The position numbers and the translations under genes are program-made. DNA of 64,000 nucleotides from Psilocybe azurescens (lineage: Eukaryota; Basidiomycota; Agaricomycetes; Agaricales; Agrocybaceae): assembly GCA_023853785.1 (NCBI GenBank), contig JAJIRX010000904.1, positions 186,001 to 250,000 of the forward strand. The letters run 5' to 3'. Under the pieces are notes generated by a model. It did not search any database. It saw nothing but the letters and a program-made list of their open reading frames with translations, and was not told the DNA's origin. This document shows positions 22,784 through 35,802 of the stretch, piece after piece. The number at the start of each line of letters is the position of its first letter. Positions within the stretch are counted from its first letter, which is position 1.

Positions 22784-25042
22784 TCAAGCGGTCCCACCCT
22801 GGGCACGACGAAGTTCGCCGATGAAGTCTAACTGTCGAGGAGGCTCAACCGGAAGATGAAGGTTGCTGGCGGTTCTATATTCGATACGATCCCAATCTTC
22901 TGAATCAACAGCCAAGTGTGGACGATGAAGTTCGGGTCGACCGGGACCCCAGCTAAGGGCCGCTTCGCTATTATACCAGCTCCGCGACGAATGGTTGAGT
23001 ATATTGTCAGATGACCAGGTTTTCATGGCTGAAGTGTTGTTCCTGTAGTCGCCAGCCCATCCTGTAAGAGTAGAGAAAGAAGAAGAAGGAAAGCTAGATG
23101 TTTGGGGGGATATAGGGGAATGATAATAGCTGCTGTTAGGTAGTGTAGGAAGCGACAATGTCGGAATAGAATTGGAGGACGATGCGTTGTTGCAATCTTC
23201 TTTATATGGGTCCTCAATGACTGCAACGAGGCCTTGTCGATTGTTTGCAGGGGATAGATGTGTCCATTCGACTCGATGGCTTCCGTCTTGAACATGATCA
23301 TACGGGCCGAATCGCTTCAAAGATGGATGTTAGTACGCACTGGATAATATATGCGTAGGAATATGAAAAACCTCTAGATATCTTCGATCGAACTGGTTTC
23401 CCCTATGCGGGGCATCATACCCCATGCCTTCGGTAGTGTGCCTAACAGCGACACTCTGCTGCTGACTTGTGTGGTCAGAATAACCGAGTTGGGGGCTATC
23501 TGAAGGCGACCTTTGAGACCACCACGATTCGGGACCATGTAATTCTTCCATTCGCCTCTGGTTCTCTGCCTCCTGCCACGTGAGATGATGAGGTGAATCA
23601 AGCGTCCCAGCGGCAGAACCTGACTGCATCGGTAACGAGATTGTGTCACGTCGAGAATGAGTGTGGGGTCTGGCGGGCGCCTCTCGTGTTTCAGGAGATT
23701 TAAAAGAGCCCCATTGACCAGGACTCGGCTCGCCAGGGGATGGAGAATCTTCTCCCGACGATGTACTTGATCGTTCTGAGGAATATTCATACGGGAGCCC
23801 CATATTCGATACAGGAGCGGACGGGGCTCGTTTGTACATATGTGTCAGAGGAACGTCGGAAAGGATGGCACTCCCAACTGAGTCAACAGTACTGATCTTG
23901 CTTGGCGCACGACCCGGAGTCCCAGAAGCGTTTGGTCTTGTGGAGCTTAAATCGGGAGTCCAGAAGCTCTGCGCTGAGGACGATAGCTCTGGGGGCTCGT
24001 CAGAGGTCTGCTTAGCGGAAAGCTGAGCACCGGACGTTGAGCTGGACTTTGTACGAGAAGACGTCGTTGCAGAAGCCTGACTTGCTCGGCCTTTTGGTTT
24101 GACTATACGTGGACTCGTCTTGGGCATCTTATGATCTCCTTCCCATTCCTTCACGGCAACTTCAAGCTCTTGTCCTTTGATACCTTCTGCAACAAATCCT
24201 GCAATCTTGGCGCACCTCGTCTCCTCGATGGAAAGCATGCGAGACGACTTCGTCTTCCCTTTACCCTTTTCCTTTCCCTTCCCCTTGGTCTCTCCCAACA
24301 CAAGACCGTCTTCGTCGCCGTCTTCAGGGGAAGTCAGAATTTTCACAGTACGACTATGGACACTCCGTCGTCGTGATGTGACTGGGCCTGCTCCATCTTG
24401 GATTTTGAGTTTGGCCAGGGCGTTCGCGCCAGGCCTGAAACGCCAATCAGGGTAATGGGCACGGTGCTCGGCCTGAGCGAGAACGGCTTTGGCTTCCCAT
24501 TTCTCTCGCTCCTCGGGAGTAAGTTGTTTCCAACAAAGGCCTGCCAGAATGATAGGTCAGTTAGGGTATCAACGGAAGATAGACGGCGTACCAATAATTT
24601 TAGAAAGTTTACTGTGGTTTCCTTCGACCTTTCCTGGCACGTTCTGTTCTTTGATAAACGCGCAGCGAAAAAGAATGAACGCGTTTGGGGGTCGTGGGAT
24701 ATATGATGGATCACGTCGTTTCCCGTGAGGACGTGGTTGGGACATAGGTATTGAGAACGATGACGTCGATGCGTCTGGGGTTATAGGAGATGCTGGTAGA
24801 CTAGAAATGAGAGACCTAGAAGGTTGTGGATTGCTGTCCTGTGAGGCGGTGGGCGCCGAAGTTGATGTAAAAGAAAGAGGCGTCATTCCAGAGAAAAACG
24901 TGTAGTTAGGGTTTGGATTGTCAACCAGCGGTGGCATGTCTTTGCAACGTGTTGAGCGCGTGAGACGTCCAAGAGAAGGCTTATGCTCACCGTCTTCCTC
25001 GACATCCTCAATGACCACGTCCTGGTCTCGATCGAGGGACAT
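22784..25042 (-). CDS. HMG-box (MATA/SOX-type) transcription factor
   Basis: This is a sequence-specific DNA-binding protein of 716 residues, built from three exons that keep one frame: 25042-24592, 24540-23372 and 23314-22784, with introns of 51 and 57 nt. The HMG box starts near residue 110 with YIPRPPNAFILFR, continues VPGKVEGNHSKLSKIIG, and is completed after intron 1 by LCWKQLTPEEREKWE and HYPDWRFRPG. An intron within the box is common in fungal MATA_HMG proteins. Downstream are a Gly/Lys run (KGKGKEKGKGKTK), long Ser/Pro-rich stretches suited to an activation domain, and a conserved-looking C-terminus rich in aromatic and acidic residues. The fungal group includes sexual-development regulators such as Prf1 and pcc1, but the precise orthologue cannot be told here. 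It faces HSPA12-like gene 1 tail to tail. Confidence 0.9.
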
Positions 25043-28000
25043 CTGAAAACATTTGAGAGATCATGGTTGCTAACACGATCTAGGTTCTGGAACTTCTGAA
25101 ATACTCACATATAAAAGGGGGGGAGGACCTAGGGTAAAAGATGATGGGGTTAGAGTGGTTCTGGCCGCTTCATGTGCCAGCAGGCCCTTTTCCTTTATGC
25201 CTCCTGACCTAATTCCCACCACCGATTCTCAGAAACTGTGGGCTGCTTCGAATACGTCCCTACTTTCGGACGAATAACAACATATCCGACGTCGACAGAC
25301 AAAGACAATAAGGAATCCTGAGAAAGGAATCGCATCGCAGATGCTCCTTGGGGGTGATTACCACGCTGTTATCCGGTTGAAGCACCCTTATCTCGGGCAC
25401 CACTTGCTATCCTCGGATGCAAATCGTAGATTCCTCACCCAGTAGCTTGGCCATCAGGTTCCTCTCATCTCTCTTTTAAGTTGCATTTTGAGAGTGCAAG
25501 ATACGCTCCTGTGTTGTTGCTTTTCAGCCGAGCTCATGAGTCAGTGATCCGTTACGGCGAAAAGGACCACTTACAACGAGACAACAACCCGTAAACTTGA
25601 AGTGAATGACTGAAATAGACCAGAAATGCTTGTTTTATTTTCATTCGCCAAACTTGTGGTTTAGAAGCTGAGGCCTGGGCGGTCAGTCAGTCTTTCATTT
25701 TGTATCTCCTTATGCTTATCCACTCCCACTGAAAGCGGTCGCTTTAATCGCAGCACTTCCTGGAAATTCAGTGCTGAGACAGGTATTAATATACGCCTCA
25801 TGAAATAAAAGGATTAGCAACCAAAACGACATCCCGGCCAAAGAAATTACCACCGACCCTGACAGGCTGCTCATTTTCCGATATATGGGACGTATGCATC
25901 AATTTCCGACTGCAATTCAGGTGTGGCGAGGATTGGGTGAAGAACAGCAGACCTGGATATATGCGCGACTTGAACAATTAATACCCCTCCCCTTGGTTCG
26001 GTGAGGGAAAGCTTCCAACTTGCTTATTACAAATTGGCAAGTAAATAATAGACTGAAACGATATATTACCGCCGGGGGGATATGTATCTACTATCCTAAC
26101 AGCATTTACTACTTATTACTCTGTGTTACTATGAAAAGCTCTTATGTTGATATCAGATGCTCTCAGAATGTTATACTTGAGCCTGATCGGCTTGCCGGTT
26201 GCAAAAATCGACGACAGAAGGTTTAAGAAAATAAATCAACCTTGATGTGGTCGGGCGACCATAAAGTTATTATCTTCCGAGTCGTAAATAGCACGAAGAC
26301 TCCTTGATTATCAGCCATCTGGAATCATTGGACCGTGGGTGAATGTGCTTGGCACTGGTTCCAAAGAACGATAATTTTCGCAGTTCACCTACAGCCCTCG
26401 TCCAGGGTTTTTCGCCCTTTCATCTAGTAACTCCATCCCCGTCTTGAGTAAAGGAGGAACCCGAATCTTTCCGAAACGTCATTTGTTTCCATCTGATATC
26501 ATGAGAATAAAAGGCTATTAGTAACACAATAACAAAGTTGATCTTCACTTGTCACCTTCTTTCTGAATCTGTCACCCAGGTTTCAGTCAGGACATGAAAA
26601 AGTCGCTATATATAGGTAATGCATGAGCACAACTGAAAACAGACTACGAATCCGATTAATGAGCAGATTTATGATTTAGGGGACTGGGACTACCTTCTTG
26701 ACTTCCACGTTAAATCTCCGGATACATGATGAAGGCGAGATAAGGCTGGTTCGATTTGGGTCTGAAAATGTCGCCGTTGCTTGGACATGCGCGAAAGGGC
26801 CTGCGCTTGAAAGCGCATGAATTCAAGGCTATATGTCTATCAGTGATATGTTTACTTGCCCGTGACGCCCAGTACCCAGCATCACGAGGCAAAGAAGGTC
26901 ACTTAGCGTCAGATGAGGAGAAAGATGACTTCCATCGGATAAAAATTCGCCTGCCGCGGTCCACACGTTTTCTTGTATACTGACTCCCTGATGAGTACCC
27001 AGCAATGAGCAGCCAAGGATACAGTCGTAAGTAATGGACTCGGTAGACCGTGCTTCGATGGGACGTACCGGTCGGTTGGATATTGATACTATAGGAACGA
27101 TTGTGGCGCCCTGGTTTGGTTCCAGAATACAGAACATTCCATCTGATGGGGATGCGTCCGAAGCCCTTCATGTAAGCCCTAAGCACCCTTTGAATTGTAA
27201 GTAAGCGCGGTACCACAATCAGATGAGACGAGAATGCTAGTTGCTAGTGTGCACCTGATGATCGCTAATAATATGATCGATGTTTACTGTAAGAAGATCG
27301 ATAATACCCTTCACTGCGCCTGCAGGTAAGTTAATCGACGGCGGACGCATACAAATGGAGTCTTTAAAAGATAAGAAAAATAAAGTATGAGGTCATCTCA
27401 TTCTGGAGGCAAGACGAGGTCCGGCCAGATGTCTCGAGAAAGCACCAAAATTCGGTTTACGAATTAACCATGACTAGAAATAGCTTATTAGAATATCCAG
27501 AGAACGCCGGGAGGGTCACGTTGGGAGAGTATATTCCGGGAAAGCTTGAGTGACGGGTAAGCAGTGTCAAAATGTGAGTTCCCGGTGGTAGAGACTCTTG
27601 CTTGATTAACAAATGGTATAGCATCGGCGAATGGCGATATAGGTCGACGAGGGAAAAAATAGGATATCGAGTGGCGCTAATATTGATGAGTTTGTCCTAA
27701 GGCCTGGTATGATGTCTCAAGCCTGATGACTGGAATATCAGCGATTAGCAACAATACGGGTGAGTTGCACCGTACCAGGTACATGTATATTAAGAATAGA
27801 GGCAGTCCACCATCTAACCATCGTTGGACCATCTATAATAGTCCTAGAGGATCTATAGCCATCAGAGGAAATATGCCGCATCGACAGAGAAAGCACCGTC
27901 CACTATGTAAAATAAAGCCAGGGTTGGTCAACGTTCAATTGGGCCTAATTTGAGTCATAGCTGTGACAAAGGTGGGCATGCCTTGAACACGATGGCATTT

Positions 28001-30318
28001 GGACTCCAACGCCCTATTCTTTTCAAGTCCGACTTCTCCTTCCTGTAGAGAACTGCCACATAAATGAGGCAGAGCGCTATCCGGATTAAATCGAACTCGC
28101 GTGGGTTTTCGTGCAAATGACACCTGATATTGCTAGAACGTACTGGGGTTCTCGTCCGCACCGGGTGGTACGCAGAGGTGGCACAGGTAGACGTACTCTA
28201 GACAAGCACCTGACCCGGGAAAGGAGTGTTTTGATTGAAAAGTGTTTAGGCAGGTCCGACCTCGGTTCCGAATCATGAAGACACGAGATCTAGATGGCCT
28301 TGCTACGCACTACAGGTACGAGACTTTGCGAAGTGGGTTTTTGCATCAGGTATCTTCCTTAAGCCGTGCGGCAGGAAGGCTTCGAGCTGCGGAAAACCAC
28401 GGACAGGCGAGGCCAGTTTCCAATTTAACCATAGTGGTGTGCCGGAAAGGAACGGCGCCATTGACCTCTTGTAGTGCACTGCAACTTCGGCAAATATGAC
28501 CTTTACTACATCAACGAGCTCCTCTGAGTAGTGATCTACCGCAGTGTCGCCAGAAGCCAAAAGAGGAAAGTTCGGCCGAATCGTAAACCGCAACGAAGAG
28601 TAGCCACCACAGACCCACGGTAGGAACTACCAAGTGAATTTTTGAGTACTACTTGGTCAAGTAAGATATCTTAGTTGGGGCCTAGGTTGAGCCAGCGCAA
28701 CATGAGATAGATTTACAGCCACTCTTGAGCCGGGCGATGTAAGATCTTTTAAGAGGGCAGGGGAGAAGGTGAGCGGTTCCCGGTGGCCTGCGGCATGCCT
28801 GCCCGAACGGTGTAATTCGGCGTTCGTGGCGTCGAGCTAAGTACAACAGTCAACAGAGCCCAACCCTACAACCGCTGGCAGATTAGGATCTATAAATATC
28901 TGCGAAATATCAATCCAAGTGTAAACGAATAGAGGATTAGCAGGCGACAAATGACTCAGACTCACTTTTATACACGTCCGTATAGAATGTTCAAACCAGA
29001 TCCGCTGTGAAGTGATTCCTGCCTATTGAGCCATAGCCCACACTGCCAGCCCCACTGTGCGCACCATACATGTTTCTGCATTTTGGAGTTCGAGGATACG
29101 TGCGAATGATCAAGCAGATGGTTTTCATTGTTTCCATCTGCCAGAGTGCAACCCAGAAAATTCATCTGATGTGTATCAGCCAGTCCCAAATGTCTCAGTC
29201 ATGAGAATTAGCTGCATATGCAAGACAAGTTGACACCGTGAGATTTCTTCAATGAAGAGAGATGAGGCAATCCTTCACACCTGTGTAAATGAAGTGTATT
29301 GATTCGGAAGACAATTGGAAGACTGCTGCGTGCGCCAATACACTCCTTAACATATGCTGAAGTATGAAGACAGGGAAACATGCTACTTTGAGTAATTTTG
29401 CCCTTGATTGCTATAGGTATTTGTGATGTAAAGGCGGGTAGATGATCAACGGGAATAAAGGGATCTAGAAAGAAAAGTTGAACTCACAATCTATCATCCT
29501 TCAGGATTTGTACTAAAAATGAACACCACGATCACGTGCATTGAGAACTTGAATTAGTGCTTCAATTTGTCCTTATTCGTGTATAGTAAACTATTATATG
29601 ACCTACCATGCCAAATAATAATAGGGTGTTTTACGATGGCGCTTTTCGGCCGTTTTCAGTCCGCTTTTGATACGGATTTTCGGTTGGTGTAGTTTTGGTG
29701 TAGTTGACACCGAGCTTTTAGGCGCCCAAATTTCGTCTCTAACCTGTAAGCTTCATTTCCTCAGTATTTCGAAAGACATTTAAATGTATGATAAGAATGG
29801 TGGAATTATCGTGCAGCATACATATCGATTTGAGCGCCCACAGTTCCTGCTTGGACCTGACAAGCTTGGTTGCGGTCCAACTCCGCCAAGACAGCATTGC
29901 GTTTCGATCAAATATGTCATCAAAAGATAAGGGTTGCCCAATATGGCACGAATTTGCTCACGCTTTTTATCAAATTTTAAATCACACATCGAAATTCATG
30001 TACTTTTCGGTAAGGATACCCAGCTGCGGTCGGAAGGAAATGGAGCTGAGTCGCCCTTTCGTTTCTCAAAACGTCTACAGTCTCGCAACAAAGTCAAGTT
30101 AAGGAAAGTATTGGATCAGGGAAGGTGGTGGGGGCTTCTTGCCGACCTTAATTAGACGGCAGGCGAAACCTTGTCAAGGGTCGTAGCGCAAGTGTACCTG
30201 TCAAGATATAATCAAACGCAGAGGGTTTGAGAAAATCTCGTTTCACCTCAACTCACTCTTCCAGAGTCTTATTGTACGCATTGCTCTACCCCGAGCTGTG
30301 TATTGGTTGGGACCGCAT
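25043..30318. other. 5.3 kb gene-poor stretch
   Basis: No exon with motif, splice or paralogue support was found. The first few hundred bases are probably the promoter and leader of the HMG-box gene. The rest has mixed composition, many stops in all frames and no visible terminal or tandem repeats, so it may be decayed repeat DNA. Confidence 0.5.
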
Positions 30319-31996
30319 ATGTCTCTTCAAGGTCGACATTCCCGTCAGCCACATACGACGTTTGGCTGGTATCTTCTGGTCGCGACTATCCTTTCACCAT
30401 GGTTGGTTTTGGGCGCGACTGCCCATGTTGCAGCTTGGACGAAGGGTGCGTTTATTTCTTGTTTTACTGAGGATTTATACTGACTTCGTTGTCAGGGATG
30501 TACTGCATCAATGGCACCACGTCAGGTGTTGACGATGATAACACGAACTCAGCCGTACAACCTCTATACCAGGTGCCCAATTTTCTAAACTATTGTCAAC
30601 TCGCTTTAACGTGCCCTTATTTTTCCTTCTACTAGTTACAGAAAAGCGATTGGTGGTTCCATCATTCGAATAATGTGGGAAGGCTGTCTATCGTTATCTG
30701 CTATTTCTCATCACTTTTCATTAGTGCGACATGTTTCCTCCTTCGCCTGGTGATTTTCTCGAACTGTGTGTTATTCGCGTATATAAACTATCGTATCCTT
30801 AACACTGAATGGAATATTCTATGGCCTCTTCTAGCCCAGCTAATGGAGAATTTACTGTTGAGCACGCGGTCAATCGCGCTTTCACCACGCTATCGTATCA
30901 AGGTACTCGAGTTGCTCTTTACGGTGACGGGCAAGACCACCCTGGTCTCGGTGTTACCCTCGATGGTAAAGCAGATGTGAACTCATGCATTACCGAACCT
31001 AATAGTGAGGTCTTTTATCTGTGCCATGCGCTCACTGTTCTGAAGCTTCAACTCCTCTACAGTCCACACCCAAAATGAAACCATGGCCGCCGGGACGATA
31101 TTTGCTATATCTTATGTCTCGGACTTGACCAATGTTACAGAAGATAATTTGGTTGTATTCACCGTCTTGTATCAGTAAGCACTGCAAAGTCTATTTTTGT
31201 TTGGGCCGCGCTCACAGCGGTCAATCCTCATAGCACGCCATGGCGCAGACTTGCGACGTACAAAGTCCCTAATCTACCTGCATGTCCAGATGACGGCTGC
31301 ATCTGCTCGGTAAGTCGTCATGGCACCATAATTCCAACTGCTCACATACGATACTATTTTTACTCTATAGTGGGGCTGGGTACGTTCTTTGCGATAGCAG
31401 GTCTGATAATTCCGCACTAACGAACGCAATCCTATACTTCTGATAGGTCGCAAATGGATGTGGTGAGCCAAACATGTATATGCTGCCGTATCGCTGTCGT
31501 GTCACTGGGAATACCGGATCAGCCGCAGTTGCTCCTGCTGTGCCCCCAGTGTGGTGTGAGGACGACCAGTCAAAGTGTGTCAAAGGCGCAAAGCAGGTTC
31601 GTTCTGTCAACCATGTCCGAGGATTTATTTAGCTTATTGTCCTCCTTTTGGATAGATGGTGTTCTGGAATCAGCTTGAGGGTAACAATGTAGAAGTTTCC
31701 GGATACGACCTCTCGGGGACTGAGAAATCACCTACCTATAACGCAAAGATGGGCTTTCCAGATGGTGCGCCCCGTCTATCATCGATGTCAACTTTCTGTA
31801 ATTAAACTACTGACCATAACATAGGGGCCCAGTCAGACATTTTTTGAGCGCTGGTAGTGCCACAACGACCTATGTTCAGCCCGCTCCAAAGCCGACCTCG
31901 AGCTCAGCGAGGAACATGCACAGAAACTCCGGTACTATTTTCGGTTTGACAATTTCAGTATTCGCATTATGGAGCCTTCTACACACTGTTTTATGA
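30319..31996 (+). CDS. AA14-like copper oxygenase (LPMO), secreted, probable GPI anchor
   Basis: This is a secreted protein of the AA14 lytic polysaccharide monooxygenase type, whose characterised members act on xylan-coated cellulose in wood-decay fungi. A signal peptide (start 30319, hydrophobic core [15 protein letters not shown]) ends ATA before [11 protein letters not shown], placing a His at the mature N-terminus as the copper site needs. Further family blocks are [70 protein letters not shown] and [10 protein letters not shown]. Nine or so introns are needed, one flanking a 9 nt exon (31371-31379). As written the frame stops at 31847 after AQSDIF. One added T in the T6 run at 31840-31845 would extend it by about 50 residues, with a Ser/Thr-rich spacer and a hydrophobic tail typical of GPI attachment, ending at 31996. 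Many cysteines suggest disulfides. Confidence 0.85.
31371..31379 (+). other. 9-nt microexon (Trp-Gly-Trp) of the AA14-like gene
   Basis: TGGGGCTGG lies between a CTATAG acceptor and a GTACGT donor, with introns of 61 and 67 nt. It restores the in-frame block [16 protein letters not shown]. Confidence 0.8.
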
Positions 31997-32457
31997 TATG
32001 GGTAAATTAAATCATCCCGCGAGGCGGGCTGAAGTTTCTTCACATAGGAACCAAAAACTTCCACTCGTTTCCGAAGCCAAGGTCCCAGACATCGAAGACT
32101 CGCTGCTCCTCCATCTACTACACAAAGAACAGTTTAACCTTTTATCTTCCTATTCTTTAGTGTAACTTTCTCCACTTCACCGAATCATCCTCATTTCGAC
32201 TTCTGTGTGATCCCTTTCTTTGTATGTATAGACTCTGGGCTATTACGTATGTGTAGTAGCTGTTGGTTTCCATACCACCCATTACTTTTATTTAGTTCAC
32301 CCCTAGACTGTTCTCAATGAACACTAACTGGCCACCTTTCAATCTCAAACTTGAATGATATTGAGATTCCCCCTGATGGAGACTGAGCGCCACTGCAGGA
32401 TACCCTAATTATAGACGCACAAATGAGTGCTTTGTGAATGTGAAAGAGGCTGCTATA

Positions 32458-33142
32458 CAGTCAAAGACACTTCCTTGACACAAAAAATTGACATGCCCAT
32501 ATTGCGTCACAAATACAAAAGATTTTGCAGTTATTTTTTTTTAGGCTATAACTAGATACTCTGAGGAGTATATCTACCAAAAATAATTATGAGATACCAT
32601 GTATTATATTGTAAACGAGAGGAAAGAAAGTTGGAAGCCAAATTGTCACGTTTACACCTCCTTGACACAAGTGTGACACGACGGACCATCCTGAGTAAGT
32701 TGGCTAAGTTTAGAATGAGAGAACCGATGTTGAGGCCAGAACGCGTTGATCAGAGAACGTGTGTTATGTAAGCACCTTGTCACGCTTCCACAAGATGGAC
32801 ACTGTGTTTTGGACGCATTTCGTCCAGATTTATCGGAAAAAATAGCTAGATCAGTGGAACAGGTTATATTGCACCTAATGTGCAAATTTGGGACCCAACC
32901 GTTGCTTTATTGACTCAAAAATCAGTTGCGAGATTATGCATCAACCCAAATTCGGTCATTTCCCGTCTTAATCGCACGATTCTGAGACACCAAGTCCACT
33001 AAACCACACCAAATTTTGCAAGCACTTGTATGCATACTAGTACTGCATACGCACAAAATTTGGTAGATTTAAAACAAGATTTGCGCCCAAAAATCGATTT
33101 GTGTCAAGGAGGTATCGTATGTCAAGGAGGTGTCTTTGACTG
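32458..33142. mobile_element. TA-flanked MITE (Tc1/mariner-like ends)
   Basis: This is a 685 bp non-coding element starting CAGTCAAAGACACTTCCTTGACA and ending with its inverse (one mismatch in 23 bp). TA lies directly outside both ends (32456-32457 and 33143-33144). Extra subterminal copies of CCTCCTTGACA occur near 32656 and, inverted, near 33100. No transposase remains, so it would need an enzyme in trans. Its terminal repeat differs from that of the element at 728-3681 except for the leading CAG. Confidence 0.85.
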
Positions 33143-33234
33143 TATGGGCTATCAATTTTTAATTGAAGAACCACGTATATGACATTACAAGTTCTGGCAT
33201 CTGAATGGTGGCTACAACATATTTAGGCACCTTC

Positions 33235-35802
33235 TCAAGGGTCGTCCTGCGTAACGTCCGGGTCGTATACAATCCTCGCCGGCCCTCTGAGCAGTCGTGT
33301 GATCATTAGCGCAATACACCAAGTAAAATAGATATAAATGAGTGGAGACTTACTTCTTTTCAACTCCCTTATAATGTTGATGAGATCCGTCAGAGTGCTT
33401 AAAAATTTGGTTCTGAGAAAAAGGTCAGAAAAAAAAGCATACCTTTTCCTTCCAAGCAACTAAAGCTTTCATCTCTGTCAAACCAAAGAGCAGAACGATG
33501 TCGTAGTAGATTCTGTAATATACTTCACCATCAGGGTTCGTCATGGGAGACAATGGCACATGCGAAAGATCCGTAACGATGTTACAAAGTTGCGTGTAGT
33601 TCTCTGGACGGCCAAGATTAAAATCTACGTGAGAAAGATTTGAAGCAGTGTACATATGCGAGAGACAGACCAGAGTCGATATCCTTCCATTTTGGATCTT
33701 TAACCGCTCCTCTATAGCACCAGACAGGAGAAGAAACCGCACTAAAGTCTGTTCGCTGACGGGATTCACGATGGAAGGAATAACGAAATTCCTTGGTTTC
33801 AGATACCTGAGTATTCTGCGATAAATCATGTAAGACAACTGGGAACTCAGAATTTTCAAAAACATATATTTACCTTGGGAAGAATAGTAGCGAAGGAATG
33901 ATTAACCATAATTGCCCCCGAATTAAACACCACTTTGTCTGCCGCTCTGACACGATGTTCCGATTTCGAATGGTCATACGGTATTGCGCAGAAGCTTCCA
34001 TAAGTGACCTTTGAGACACGGGAGCGGACGAAGTGATCCAGATAGAATGATACGGCGCCGTCTGAAACGGCTTTGTTGCTTCAAGAATCTTCAAGATGAC
34101 TCTCTCTTAAAGCAGAGCAAACGGCTTACACATGGTTCTCGGGGCGAAGAACGTTCAATCCGAGTTTTTCCAACGGAGTGAACACGCTATTGAAAAGCCA
34201 ATCGCTAGCAGCAAATCCTCCAACGAGAACAACATGCTACAAAAATGATTAGTGATCAGAACTCATATCGAAGTGAAGAAATTCCTCGACTCACCGATAT
34301 TTTGCTGTGAGAGTTGCTGCGCTGACTCAGGACTGCAGCCACGATACATTTGACAGATGGCTCGAAGAACTGAGCAACATCAGAGCTGAAAATAAGACAT
34401 CAAAATCAAAACAAGAGTCCTGTAATCATTAAGATGGAAATGTACCCAGCTAATCTCAATTGCCCCAATCGTATGTTACAATGAGCATCATTGTCCCTTG
34501 TTGAGCCGAATTTAATATATTGAGGCTCTTCCGCGTTTCGGAAACGTGGTTTCGTCGTCTTGTCGAAACATCGAATGATGTGGTCAAGGTCATCAATATA
34601 ATCTGAATCTTCTAGAAATGCTACGAGAGAAAAAAAAATATGAATGTAGCTACGGATTCCTCATCGCCTGATCACATACCTTTCAAGAAGACTCTTGCAT
34701 GAATACTGACAAATACAGATCCGTGAAAATGGCCTGCATCGTGAGAATATCAGATGGGGTACTTTTAATCAAGATACGTCGAAAATATACACTGAGGAGG
34801 GGCAATTTCCTCGTATGAATTAGTCACTCCATTTGTACCATTGGTGTAACTGCTAACGTCGACAGTACCACCGCCAGCGTCAACAATCACAATGCCCTCG
34901 CCATTCTATCGAACATTAAAAAATGATCACCAGATAGGTTGGCACTTACTTTGATAGCGGCAGACAACACGCCGTTTTGTATAGCAAAATGGAGACTGGC
35001 TTCACCTTCAGTAACGAAGGAAATACGAGCATGTCCAACAACGGTATCTGGAACGAGACCTGCCAATATAGCGGCCTGACGCATCTGGCTCTGCTCCTTG
35101 CCCTCCCAACCATTAGGGTGAGATAAAACGAAGTCGATATCTCCCTTGACTGAGTCCCACAGCGCAGGTCCGTTGGCGTGTGTGTCTTGAATATAGCTCG
35201 ACGCACATTCAAGCATGTAACTCAGGAAGTCGGCGAAAACCTCAACAACTGTCTTGTTCAAAGGCAGAGGAGGAATTTGCTCGGCTATGTGCTTTCCAGC
35301 TCCAATTTTAGAGCGCAGATGTAGTTTGAACCTGCAGACAGACTGAGTTGTTGAGCAAGAAAAGAGCCGAAGAAAGAAGAGCATACCACTCCGCTTTGAC
35401 CCAATTGCCATCCTCAGCTGCTTCAAATATTCCTTCACGTGTAGCCTCCGCTCCTACTGCACGTACTTTCCCTGTTTGATCGTAGTATATAATGGTTGGT
35501 ATCTTGGAGGCACCACTGATCAACTCATGGGCAGGGAATCTGACGATAAGGAGACCGCTTCAGCCCCAAAGACGGATTCAACACTCTGTCCACTAAACCT
35601 GGTAACCCCTTTGATCTGTGGTACTTGGCCTGGATCAAGGATACTAGGAGAAACATCGTCAGTTTCGACGCCCCTACACATTCGTGTAGCGAAGGACGAA
35701 GCCAAATGCTCACCTGTAAGAGATCCCGCTGAATGTAGTGCCAATATCGAAGGCAAGTACAAGCCGTCGACGAGATCCTTTATAAGCAGAACGAGAAGCC
35801 AT
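33235..35802 (-). CDS. HSPA12-like HSP70-family ATPase, copy 2
   Basis: This is an actin/HSP70-fold ATPase of the HSPA12 type and appears intact. The start at 35802 gives MASRSAYKGSRRRLVL. Motifs are the phosphate-1 loop LAFDIGTTFSGISY, then ILDPGQVPQIKGVTRF, LNKTVVEVFADFLSYML, VTEGEASLHFAIQNG, the phosphate-2 loop IVIVDAGGGTVDVSSY, FDKTTKPRFRNAEEPQY and the adenosine motif HVVLVGGFAASDWLF. The C-terminal part has QVSETKEFRYSF, VWCYRGAVKDPKWKD and LLFGLTEMKALVAWKE, ending RIVYDPDVTQDDP. About a dozen introns of 50-70 nt are needed, at positions matching copy 3. It is tandem with copy 3 upstream (908 bp apart) and the two are very similar, so they are a local duplication. Likely a cytosolic chaperone-like or signalling ATPase; its client is unknown. 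Confidence 0.9.
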
